Shown piece after piece: positions 44,982 through 55,993 of a stretch of DNA of 64,000 bases (position 1 is its first letter; each line of letters starts with the position of its first letter). The stretch is from Cylindrodendrum hubeiense (taxonomy: Eukaryota; Ascomycota; Sordariomycetes; Hypocreales; Nectriaceae), in NCBI GenBank assembly GCA_014621425.1, contig JAANBB010000140.1, positions 22,070 through 86,069 on the forward strand, given 5' to 3'. Position numbers and translations under genes: made by a program. The notes below the pieces were generated by a model that did not search any database, had not been told where the DNA came from, and worked only from the letters and a program-made list of their open reading frames with translations.

Positions 44982-46477
44982 TTAAAAGCCGAGGGAGTGT
45001 TGCTTTCGCTGTGCGGCGCTGAACTTCGTGATGTCGTAATTAGAACCTCCAAGCGTTTGCTGAGAGGTGGGTGTGAGGGATGTACCATGCTTTCGGCGAA
45101 ACGCTGCGCACTAAGAAATGTTAGTAGATGATCAACTAGAAAGATATGCACTACACCTACTGCGGCAGTCCATGTGGCCTTCCACACTTTCGCGTGTTTC
45201 TGTCCCTCATCCGCGTTGTCTTTGATCTCTTCGAGGTTCTCCTCAAATCCAGGTGGCCCAGCCAAAGTGATCTGGGCCTTTTCGGCCATCTCGACAACAG
45301 GATGGACCCAGGAACTTTCCTCCTCCCAGGAAAAGTCTTTGGCTAGCTGCCAAGCCCATTGAACGAATATGGCAAGAACGAGGCCAATGTTTGGAATCGC
45401 AGAGTCGGCAGTCAATACTTTCTGGTCCTTGAGGGATTTCAGAGTGGTCATTACCAAATGGCCAACCATTTTAATCATCGAGCCGCATTTCTCTCCGTCA
45501 TCGCACACTATGAATTGATTAGCAAGTATGCTATGAAGCACGGTGAAATAAGGTCTACTAACTGACAAAATCGCTCACATCAGAGCGGAGGACGAGCGCG
45601 AGGCCTTCCACCTCGGGCCAGAGTTCTTGATAGCTTGCCTTCCGTTTACAGACAGCGCTGAAGTGGAGGAACTATAGGACGTTAGTGTCAGCCAAGTATA
45701 ATCCAAGAACGATATGTAACCCACAATGTTCTCCAACACCTCAAGTTTGCCATAGCTGCTGAAGTCGTTGTAGATGTGCATGCCAAACTCGTCTTGGTCG
45801 CGCTTCATAGCTTCCAAGATCCACCATCTCGATCGATCCTGGCCAAGCATGGAAAAGACCCAGGGGTGATCGGGGTGAAGTGAAGCAAGTTTTCCAACAG
45901 GGTTATTCTTGTCCTTGGAGCCTGCGTCTTTGTTGCCTCCTGCTTCGTCGTTTTCTTCTTCTTCCTCGTCCTCTTCCTCGTCCTCGTCATCCTCAGAGTC
46001 CCGAGGCAGAGGATAGCAGATAAAGTCAAAATCTTCGTTGCCTTCGTCTTCCTTGCGAGGCACATCTTTTGACATTGTCTCGTCTTTCTTCTTCCAATCA
46101 GCCGCCTTGAGTTTCAGCGCCGTCTTGTTCTTCTCCAGCCACGGCCCGTGTGTCTCCCACCACACTCTGTCACCGAGTGTCATCTCGCGACCGGGCGTGG
46201 CGTCGACGTAAGAAATCCACGAAAAGGGAACTCCGATCTTCTTGATGGTGTCGACACATTCTCTTGGAATTATGTGGGGAATGAAGGCCTCGCCGTTCGG
46301 TCCTCGCGAAATTCGGGGAGCATTCGTGGTTGGTACCGCAGAAGAGGAGCCCGATGCGTCCTCGGAAGTAGTGGGTTCCCGGCCCACGTTGGACTTCTTG
46401 GCAGCAGGTTGGTTCTCGTCACCAACATCGGCGATGGGGCGCTTTGAGCCCTTCGCGTTCCTTGTTTTGGGTGGCAT
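44982..46477 (-). CDS. Conserved fungal protein of unknown function with acidic central tract (445 aa)
   Basis: Four exons: 45725-46477, 45563-45671, 45161-45507 and 44982-45110, with introns 45672-45724, 45508-45562 and 45111-45160. The CDS is 1338 nt, 445 aa. The first donor is GTGGGT; the third intron has a perfect ACTAAC branch point. Ending at 44982 gives ..NYDITKFSAAQRKQHSLGF, which looks like a genuine C-terminus, whereas reading through the third intron gives a low-complexity tail. The start ATG at 46477 opens MPPKTRNAKGSKRP, a basic, possibly nuclear-targeting N-terminus. Then comes a Trp-rich region (GVPFSWISYVDATPG; WWETHGPWLEKNK), an Asp/Glu run around residues 185-205, and DHPWVFSMLGQDRSRWWILE. 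No enzyme motif is seen and I do not recognise the family by name. Confidence 0.7.
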
Positions 46478-48524
46478 CTTGGCTCGGTTATCGAATTGCA
46501 ATCTGATAAGTTTCGGGATCGGAAACGACCTTGGGCCTAATTGAGTCTGCGACAATGTGGTGAATCGGTGTTTGAGGACGGCGTGTAGAGTGTCTCGGTC
46601 GCGTTTAAGACACGCTAGTTGATCACGTGCACAAACACATAAAAAGTAAAACATCAGCAGAGTGCAACCATACAGTCTAACATGTACAGTCTATCATGTT
46701 ATATTAGGAAATTACAAGTATTAAGATGGGCTGAAGTACACAAAACCATACAACGCTGGCGTAAGGTGGCGTGTTTGGCCTCCACAGAAATCCGGGTAAT
46801 GGCATCACAACCACACAGCCAAGCAAGCAATTACCGTAAGCACTCGATAAATTCGGACGCTTTAAGTGGAGATTATACTGCATCATTCCACTTTTATCCG
46901 TTCAAAACGTCACATCCCATTCAAAGCATTGGCCTGTGGAATTTTAGCGCTATCCGAATTGATCGAGTTCTTACGATAACAATCCGGATGCTACGTGCGT
47001 GCGATCACATCCGGAGCAAAGAAGACATCAAACATGTCAGGTGAAAAAGAAAAGGGCTGTACTGGCAGTAGAGCTGGGGCCCCTGAAATTAATTAACTAA
47101 AGTTAAGCGTAATGGTCTGTGCAAGTCTGGCTAGATGAGTGTTAAAGAAAGAGTCCGACTTTGCCTTGGATATCCGTAGTTTCTCACATAGCTCACATGT
47201 CACCCTGGCCAGCCTTCCAAACCCATCCAACACAATATCTTAATAGCGGGTAGATTTAGCAGATACCCTGGTGATAAAAGTGCATACGCGGAGTAATAAG
47301 CGACTCCAGACCCCACCCTAGATTCCGGAATTCTGATATAAAGTGGAACCATGATGGGGTCTTCCTCAGTTGTTGCTGTCCGAGTGTAGTAATCTGGTCT
47401 CACTAATCAGGAGCTAAATTGCAAGGGTTGATTCTACGAGCTGACAGGGAATTGATAGTTGTCAGCAGTGTGGAAATTGGCAGGTCAGCTGAGAAGAGTA
47501 AATCGATTACCGGGTGTTCATATGTATATGGAATAAATCAGAGGTCAACGGTCTGCTATATTAATTGATCAGCTAGTTCGCGATGGACTTTTAAAATGGG
47601 TTGATCGATTCACTGAACATATGTGTCGATCAGATCTTGGCTGGTCGTTTCACACTGTGCTTGCCGACTCCTCTCTAGCTTGGCGCCGCTGTGGGGATGT
47701 GCTCGCTAATAAAGAGATCCGATACTGACTGGACTTCATAGCGTACATCAACAAATTCCATGTGAAACCGTGGCGCTGTATGGGTTGGCAAGCCACACTA
47801 TGAAACCTAGTTATCCTTCCAATTACTACCCACCACAACACTCAGCCATGTTTGATTATGTACCTGTCGGTCTTACTAGGTACCATTACTTAGCTAAGGA
47901 ATACTTCGAGGTTACTGAACAGAATTCAACGGACGCCAACCATATCACTGGTTGCGCTTCACAGATGAGAAACAATTGTCTCTCGCCCACGTAATGTCTT
48001 GGCGTTAGCTAACTAGCGCACTCTTATTTTGCATTTATTTGCCGTACTAGGCTTTGGACCTATGTTTGTTTGGGTCTCGGTTTGCGGGATTAGACCGAGT
48101 CAACAACTTGATGGATTGAACTCGTTCGTGCTGTTACATCAAACCACGGTCGCTACCATTGGTGTAAAGTACAGAGCCCCGCTCGCTGGCCGTTGAGTGC
48201 CACATCCCCCACTTGGGACTAGCATTTGGTCACCAAAGTCCACTGCCCATTTGTTCACACTGTCCTGTCTCCCAACCAACACGTCGACTGCGGCGCCTCG
48301 CCAAGAACCAACAACCTCGCTCCTGCAACTAACCGTCATCGGAATTTTCATCGTCGACTCCATCCATCTCAGCGTCATTTTGGCGGCCTTTCGACAGGCT
48401 CCAGCTGAATTTTACATGTTTGGTGCCGCAGCAGCCTAATCTGCCCATCGTCCCACACCACCTGAGTCTCACTGTTCAAAACATTCCCCGGCTGCCGCAA
48501 GCGGGGCTTATCATCGTCTGCAAC
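46478..48524. other. Gene-poor 2-kb interval
   Basis: No gene is supported on either strand; frames are short and stop-rich and the sequence is AT-rich. The ends should hold the divergent promoters of the flanking unknown genes. Confidence 0.45.
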
Positions 48525-51378
48525 ATGACAACCCCGGAGCCTGTAAGCAAATTCAACGACGTCAAGAATGTTGTTGCCGAATACAAACGGAGATTTGACG
48601 CGATAAAATCTCCGGGTGATGTGTACAGGGATAAAAGAGCGAATGTGAAGGCCGAGATTGCCCAGGTATGGGCGTACATGGCAGCGAAAGCTGACCCATC
48701 GGACATGACTGGAGTCCAAAGCATCGTCGACTTGGGCGGTCATTTGAAGGAACTGGAATATATGCATGAAGCGACGATCAATCGTAATCAAAATGCTTAT
48801 GAAGAAAAGCTAAAGGCGGTTGTGGGGAGCCTTTGTGACGATCTGGTCATCGCACTGGGACCGAGCATGGTGACGAAATCATTGCAGAAGCTTTCCAAGG
48901 AGCAACCGGGACCCGTCAGTCCTGATATTTCATCAACGAACGGGCCGGAGAAACCTGCACCGGTGTTACAGGAAAGCGCACCGCCAGATGGTCAACCTGC
49001 GGCACATATTGACGGACCAGCTCCCACACCCAACGTGAGTTCTCTCATCCTCAATAGGTTCTAGATTGTCACTTAACATGTATATAGAAGGGACCACAGG
49101 ACGATCTAGAAGATTCTTCAAAATCGCGGAAACGCCGGCGGATTGCCGAAAACCAACCCGGCGAAGCTGAGCAGCGTAATTCACACCCGCGTGCAGCTGC
49201 AGTCCAAACCCCTATAGCCAAAGCCACCAAACGTACAGGACAAGCGAATTCAAAACTCGTGAAAGATCAAATCCCGTCCTCTACTACCGAAACCACTGGG
49301 GTACAGACTCGTCGAAGTCGGGCGCGACCTGGCCAAGAAGATTCCGAAACCGTCAATGAACCAACACCTGGCAATATTTATTTCGCCTTCCGAAACAAGT
49401 CGAAGGAATGGTCTGCCGCCCTCCTCCTTCCCAAGACAGACCTTGAGGAAGTAGGAGTCCCTGGCACTCTTGATAGTCTAGGCTTGATGGATGATATGCC
49501 AGCGTGTTATAGCTACAATAAGGACACCGATACGTTCCGATGGCGAAAAGGATACAGAGATGGACAGTCTCTTGTCAAACAACGACAGTTTCCTGTCATG
49601 TTCTTCGACGGGCGAGCTTTCCCAGAGAAGACCGAGGTTGGCTGGGTAAGCGCTAAAGACATGCGCACCTTGGATGTGAAAGTGACTCACTCGTCGCTTA
49701 TCCCACACCATCAGTCGGTGTTCAAATACTTGAAAGAACGTGCCGCTTTGGCAGCGGAGGAGGAAGAGGAAGAAGAAGAGGAGGAGGATAGAGAATCGAT
49801 GCTGGTCGACGACAGTGGAGTCGATTCAGTGGATGGTATGCTCCGCTTGAGAAAACTCAATGGCTATTTTTGGCAATTTTACTGACACTCTCCTATTTGA
49901 ATTCAGAAGATCAGGGTCAGCGTGCGCCCTCAATAGCACCTACCCTACAAGGCGACCGAGATCACTCTCCGCCAAAGGAATCAGGGGAATCAGCAACGCA
50001 AATACCTCCGAACACAGCTGTCCTTAGCAACCCAGCTCCTTCGTTAGGGGACATCCAGAAGGCACATCCCAGCCCCAAACTTGGTCCAGCAACAGCGATG
50101 AACGGTCAGATCGACATGGCTCCTGAAGTCATATCAATTTCCAGTTCCCCTGCAGAAGGGCGTTCTCCTACAAATCAACACTTCCCTATACCCGACCGCC
50201 TACGGGGTCTTCCTGATAGTCACAATCCCCAGGGATCATCAATCGCGACTGACCGTCCAAAAGGAACAGGGGAAGAAAACTTGTATCTGATTCAGAAAAG
50301 AGGAATGGAAGAAACGTCGCGGCAAACTGCCCCTACTGCAATGCAGCAAACGAACGCACCCAGAACCAGGTATAACGCCGAGGAACTGATGAGAGACTCC
50401 CAGTCGGTACCGTTCGAAAAAGTCCAATATAATGCCGCAGATATGATGTTCATTCCTCCTGAGATGGCGAGTCTTGCACGGGATGCGCTTGATACCGTTT
50501 ATCAATCCGAATCGCGACCAGAAGAAGAGTTACCCACGACAGTTGACCAGCAAGCAACCCCGCCTGTGCCCGGTGCCCTTCTCGCTACCATGTCGGTTTG
50601 GTCAAACCTCGCCCAATCAGCACCAGGTCCTCTATCGCCGGAATCCTCTCGATCTCAAAACGGACTCCCCGCAAATCACAGTACGAATGAGCAAACGCAT
50701 GGGCCTCAATATCATCCATCCCAAGGACCTCGACGCCCGTCGCAAATAAGCACATCCTCTAGTTTCACCTCTGGTCTGCCAGTTCCAGTTCCAAGTACCA
50801 CGGGGCCTGTTTCATATTCTCCAAATGTACAGGGACCCAGTCCCCTAAATCCAACCCCGGTCAATCTCGCCTCTGCAGGAGTTCCAGCTACTTCGGGGAC
50901 ACCAGCGGAGGTGTGTCGTTTACCACCGATTGCTTCCTCTCGAAGGCAAGATAAAGAACCTTGGTCTATCCCTTCCTTCGGGTGGCAGGATCCAGCCACT
51001 GGATCTCAGGTGGAGAATCAAGGCGTGGAAAATAATCCGCCTCCTGTTGCCTCGTTACAGGCTGGCATCGACCCAACATTGGCTCTCGCTGATCAAAGTT
51101 CCCCTAATTTCGATGTCCCGGCATTTTCAAATCATCCTCAGGAAATTCAACCACCCAGTCAGCCAGCCACGAGTGGTAAAGCCGCTTGGCCTGATCGACT
51201 CCCCGAGGCAATGATTCAGCAGCTCGACGCATATGTACAACTGCACAATCTACCTCCAGGAATCCGAGGGCTATGTACCTCTGAGGGATTCTATTTCTGT
51301 CCCTACTGCCCTGAGAGCAGGCGAAAGAATTATGTGCGAGTCGCCGTATTCGTGAACCATATGAAAAATAAGCATTGA
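48525..51378 (+). CDS. Unknown protein with C-terminal CCHH finger-like motif (909 aa)
   Basis: Three exons, 48525-49034, 49088-49835 and 49907-51378; introns 49035-49087 and 49836-49906. The CDS is 2730 nt, 909 aa. Three frames that look like separate genes are joined here, each junction in phase. Residues 1-130 are helical (VSKFNDVKNVVAEYKRRFDA..). A basic stretch (SRKRRRIAE) follows, resembling a nuclear localisation signal. Residues ~270-400 form a compact, aromatic-rich domain (GNIYFAFRNKSKEWSAALL; WVSAKDMRTLDV), which could be a Tudor/PWWP-like barrel, but that is a guess. Then a Glu run, and about 400 disordered Pro/Ser/Gln-rich residues. The last 29 residues contain CPYC..H-x4-H (FYFCPYC, VNHMKNKH), a plausible C2H2 zinc finger. 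The layout suggests a nuclear or chromatin protein. Confidence 0.75.
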
Positions 51379-52474
51379 GCTACTCTTATTACGCAGATAT
51401 GCAATTTCCGTTTATTTAATGAATATTAATATTATACGAGGCCCTGAGGTTTAATAACGGCCTTTGTGGAGCGGTTGAGCGATAAACTCGTGACGATGAG
51501 TGTTCTGCTGGGTGGTTGAACATCAAAAAGTGCCTTGTCTATTAGAGGCTAACCGTTATAATGTCGCACTGATAGCCCCAAATGGACAGCGGCTTTAGCC
51601 ACGACCGATTGAGTTTCAAGACTAGCACTGCAAGCACAAAGCTTGAATTAGCCTTGGGACGTGTAATGGACCGATGGTACGTTTAGGAAATTGACATCGA
51701 CATGCACCGAGGCGGACATTCGGGAAGCCGGGGTCTCAAACTGCAAGGCACAATATAATCCGGGCATGCTCTGCGAAAACGAGCTTCCCTCAACTGGCGC
51801 TGGATGTTTCCGTGGAAAATGGAACCCCACCCATGCGGCCAGGGATAGGGGCTGCACTTACTGCCACGAAGCTTCCTGGGAGAGATCGTTGCCATTCCCG
51901 TCCATTGTCTCCATTTAACATCGGGGCTGATTTCGTTCCGATTCAGCCTCGTCAGGGGTCGTTGCTCTGTTCGCGGGCTGAATTGCGGGGCAGCAATAGG
52001 GCTGCGAATCAGTGAACCGAGCCCTGCATGCACCGTGCTGGCCCAACGCAGCGGCGGGTCTTCGCCGGTCTCGTCCGGAGGTTCCAATGAGTTGTTTTTA
52101 GAGTGACATCGAAGGCGGCAGTTGGCAAACGGTCCGCAGGCAATTACGTACATGTCAGAACTTTAGAATACAGCTGCCGATCTAAATCCGACGTTTTGAC
52201 GCTCTATACGCAGCATGACCTTGCCCTGGGCTCACGACGTCACCTTGGGGTTCAGCCTCGGAGGATTATTAGCGTATCCACCTGTTTCACCGAGATTACA
52301 GCATCGTGCAAGGTCCATCTTGATGGGAAACAATCCCGTCCTCCAACATGTGGCAATCAAGTCCCACATGGCCAAGAGTTATAATAAGTATGTTGGTCCC
52401 CGTAGCCAAATAGTGTAGACAGCCAACAACCAACAACACACAAACAACTTCACTCTCAACCATCACCAGCAAAC
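51379..52474. other. Intergenic: 3' flank of unknown gene and promoter of glucuronan lyase
   Basis: About 1.1 kb. No gene supported; minus-strand frame 51683-52153 has no family features. A TTATAATAA stretch near 52379-52387 and a CAAC-rich leader precede the start. Confidence 0.4.
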
Positions 52475-53406
52475 ATGCGTCTGTCTTCGCTCCTCAGCTT
52501 CCTGCCCCTGGCCTCAGCGACCGTCCTGGTCAGCTACAGTGCTGCCGATGGCGACGACCCCAGTGTGCTTGGCCTGCAAAACCTGCAGGGCTGGGACCGA
52601 GCCAGCTGGCCCTCCGGCAAGGCCCAGAACAGCTCGCTGTATTTCACAACCGCCACCGACCCCGACGGCGTGGCCGCAGCCCATGTCCACAAGAACGCGC
52701 ACTTCACCCGTTCCGAGTACCATTCACTTAAGGGCAAGACGGTTCAGGACAAGACCTACTACATTGGTTACCATGTCCGTTTCGACAGCGTTGATTACCA
52801 GACCATTGTCTGGCAGTGGTAAGTTTATTATTCATGGAGGTGAAATGAAATCGGTCTAATTGACGGGATATAGGAAGAATTACGACAGTGAGACTGTCGA
52901 CACTGATAACATCCCTGCTGCGCTTGTTTTCCGCAAGAACAGTGGCGATGACGAGAACCACACCATGTAAGCCATCGCCTGGTCATACCCGTGATCCGTC
53001 ACTTGCACAATCTGGCCCCAAATACAGATCAGCAAACTAAATCTCCTATTATAGCAACTTCGGCGCCCAGCCCGACCCCGATGGTGCCATCAACGGCAAC
53101 AACGTCGTCTGGACCAAGCAGCTGACGATGGGCAAGGCTGTCCGCTTCGGCATGGTCATCAACACTGCCGAGAATGGCTACATCCAGCTGTACTACAATG
53201 GCAAGCTGGCCACCATGACCGACCCTACCACTGGTGCCCACACCAACAAGCTGTCTGGTAACTTCTGGCCCGGTCCTACCGCCAGCTCCGACCCCAAGTT
53301 CGGACTCTACGGCAAGAGCAGCGTGACTTGCGATTCGTACATCTACGACATCGTCATTGGTACCAAGCTTTCTGAGATCGCCGATGTTGCTGGCATTGAC
53401 GTTTAA
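52475..53406 (+). CDS. Secreted glucuronan lyase, polysaccharide lyase family 20 (262 aa)
   Basis: Three exons: 52475-52818, 52874-52966 and 53055-53406; introns 52819-52873 and 52967-53054. The CDS is 789 nt, 262 aa. A signal peptide is clear (MRLSSLLSFLPLASA, cleavage probably after ASA), so the enzyme is secreted. The mature part has the beta-jelly-roll layout of PL20: TYYIGYHVRFDSVDYQTIV, WQWKNYD, NIPAALVFRKNSGD, GYIQLYYNGKLATM, KFGLYGKSSVTCDSYIYDI. The family (prototype from Trichoderma) cleaves beta-1,4-linked polyglucuronate by beta-elimination, releasing unsaturated oligouronides. The codon use is strongly C-biased, indicating good expression. No companion uronate-metabolism gene is in the window. 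Confidence 0.9.
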
Positions 53407-53957
53407 GTTGGACCGCAAAGACTCTATAATTTGCTGGCGGTGCTGAAGGTTGCTTCAGAATGTACAAATCTTGAAGATGCTGTATCCAAGGGTGCTGTTG
53501 TATATCAGACAATATTTTATAGAAATACATTCAATCAGTCAATAACTTTATTGTTTCGGAAGTACGGACTTTGTCCATGTTACTAGCCAAATTAAAGACG
53601 AAAAATCCATGTCCGAAAGAGGTTCATCCGTTCAGTAGCTAAGAACAACCCACTAAAACCTCAAAGATTTCCCAAAAAGATCGCCTATCTATCAGTACTA
53701 TCGATAGCCTTGATGACTCAATGCCTTTAGATCCAATCTAATTTATTTCAAGCAATTGATCCCCAATATCGTAGTTCACCCTGCCACAGAAATTACGTCA
53801 GCACCAACATCCAGGCTACAGAACATAGCCTCATAGACACGGTGAGTCATCACATCGTAGCGTATTTAATAGCACGACAAATCAATGATTCAAGAATCTT
53901 CATTCAATCGAACAACAAGACAAATAAATTAGTGGTCAACAATTGTCCACCGTCACT
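53407..53957. other. Intergenic: between glucuronan lyase and TatD-like gene
   Basis: About 550 bp, AT-rich, no gene supported. Confidence 0.4.
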
Positions 53958-55136
53958 ATGTGTGTGCAAGGCCAAGAACACGACGCGGCGCTGTTGGCGC
54001 CGCGCCAATATGAAGACCCATTTCCCTGGCATCTCGGTGTCTTTGATGCCCACAATCACGTCGCTGAGCGAATGCTCTCCGTTACTGACTTGCCAAATAT
54101 GAAGGCTCGGGCAATCGCTGTCATGGCGACTCGCACACAAGATCAATCGTTCGTCGCAGACCTTGTGGCGTCTCACGGTGTTAAGAGCCTAGACTGCTTC
54201 TCACGAGATACAACCACCGTCGTGGCTGGATACGGAAGACACCCTTGGTTTTGTCATGAGCTTTATGACGATTCCGACGAAAATCCAACATATGTACCTT
54301 CTGAGGACGTTGAGGCTGCAAAGGCAAGACACTACCAAGCCGTTCTTACACCAGGCCCAGAAGATCCAGCCTTCTGGGAAGACCTACCAACACCAATAGC
54401 ACTCTCAACCTTTATCGCCGAAACGAAAGTACGATTGGAAGCGGATCCAGTCGCCATGGTGGGAGAAGTTGGTCTCGATAAACCTTTCCGGCTACCATTG
54501 CAATGGCAACCCGACGCGAAAGCCGTTCGAGACCCAGCTCGTACTCCTGGAGGACGGGAACGACGACCACTGAGCCCGTATAATATCCAGATGTCGCACC
54601 AAAAGGCCGTTCTAATGGCACATCTAAAACTTGCTGGCGAGCTAGGCAGAGCAGTGAGCGTACATGGTGTTCAGGTGCACGGATTGCTCTATGACTTTTT
54701 GGCAAGTTGCTGGAAGGGCCATGAACTTAGAGGCAAACGCGCACAAGATAAGAAGCGCAAAGAACAAGCTAAAGAAGTCGAACCTAAGGAACAGCTCGCC
54801 AAGCCATATCCACCACGCATTTGCCTTCACTCATTTAGCGGCAAGTCCGATGCGGTAAAGCAGTATCTAAAGCCTTCGATCCCTACCAAGATTTTCTTCT
54901 CGTTTTCCAAGACGAACAATCTCTCCTCGGAAGCTGCAAGAGCCAAGACTGAAGACGCGATCAAGCTAGTGCCAGACAACCGACTGCTTGTTGAGAGCGA
55001 CCTTCACACCGCGGGAGACAGGATGGACGACGAGCTAGAGGAGATGTATCGTGCGATATGCGAGATCAAGGGTTGGGACTTGGAAGATGGTGTGGGCAGG
55101 ATCGCTGCGAACTACCAAGAGTTCATTTTTGGTTGA
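53958..55136 (+). CDS. TatD-family metal-dependent hydrolase, Scn1/Cut9-interacting type (392 aa)
   Basis: Single exon, started at the first ATG (53958); the open frame above it begins with a TTG. The amidohydrolase-fold metal ligands are visible: H-x-H in FDAHNH (about residues 32 and 34), Glu in MVGEVGLD, His in SVHGVQVHG, His in ICLHSFSG and Asp in LLVESDLHT. A lysine-rich insertion (KRAQDKKRKEQAKEVEPK) between strands is common in fungal members. Family members are Mg2+-dependent nucleases or phosphoesterases; the S. pombe relative Scn1 was found as a Cut9 (APC subunit) interactor. Precise role unknown; gene appears intact. Confidence 0.88.
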   Translation: MCVQGQEHDAALLAPRQYEDPFPWHLGVFDAHNHVAERMLSVTDLPNMKARAIAVMATRTQDQSFVADLVASHGVKSLDCFSRDTTTVVAGYGRHPWFCHELYDDSDENPTYVPSEDVEAAKARHYQAVLTPGPEDPAFWEDLPTPIALSTFIAETKVRLEADPVAMVGEVGLDKPFRLPLQWQPDAKAVRDPARTPGGRERRPLSPYNIQMSHQKAVLMAHLKLAGELGRAVSVHGVQVHGLLYDFLASCWKGHELRGKRAQDKKRKEQAKEVEPKEQLAKPYPPRICLHSFSGKSDAVKQYLKPSIPTKIFFSFSKTNNLSSEAARAKTEDAIKLVPDNRLLVESDLHTAGDRMDDELEEMYRAICEIKGWDLEDGVGRIAANYQEFIFG

Positions 55137-55993
55137 ACTTATGTGGAACAGTGTTGGTTTTGTCGCATTTAACTATTACTTGAGTTAATGAATAAATCGT
55201 TTGTCTAAGTTGTGAACCGGATGAATCAAGTTGTTCACAATTTGTTTATTCCGACGTGTCTTAGGGGTACGCTGTACCGCCTTGCTGGCGAATCTCGTCT
55301 AAGACTTTTATCACACGAATGGCCTCCGCCTAGAACATAATAAAGCTTTCCAACTTCCCAGTCAGGATATTCAAGGCCGTATCGTTCATTTCTAAGTGAA
55401 AACCCCGTCCACTGGTGTGGTATTATGCCAGGGAAATGATCAGACTTTAAGATCGTAATCCCTCTCACAGGTTGAATTGCATTCGTCTACGTTCTGGATT
55501 TTCGTCATGGGGCTACCCCTCCCACCCACGCAATGATAAGCTAGTAATCCCGAGTTTTGTTTTCCCTCCTCTATTTCACGTCTTCTGAGTCGGAAATACA
55601 GATGCTAGGTGATTGTGAGCTTCCAGGTGAAATGCCGTTGTCCAGACTCACCCTCCGTCAACTATGCTGCAATGGGACTATTGCGGTGGGTAGTATAGAT
55701 CATTTTGAGCTCATGCGGTACCAAGAGTAGGATTAAGCTGGCTGTGACAAACCGTAAATTGCTCTAGATGGGTGTATATGGTATGTAAGTACTACGTACG
55801 AGCTCAGCTACCAATGTACTGCAGTCGTCACTACACTTGCCCCGGCTCTCAAGTCATCAACAGACTTGTGACTGTGCCCAGCTAACTAACACTCTAAACC
55901 CTTCGTCATGGAATATAAAGCCCTCTCACTTTCCCTATCTATGAGATCAACTATCACAGGAAGGTGACATGCTGAAGCGCTCAAGTTCATGCT
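55137..55993. other. Convergent 3' interval between TatD-like and MFS genes
   Basis: About 860 bp without a supported gene; small minus-strand frame 55235-55468 has no family features. Confidence 0.4.
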
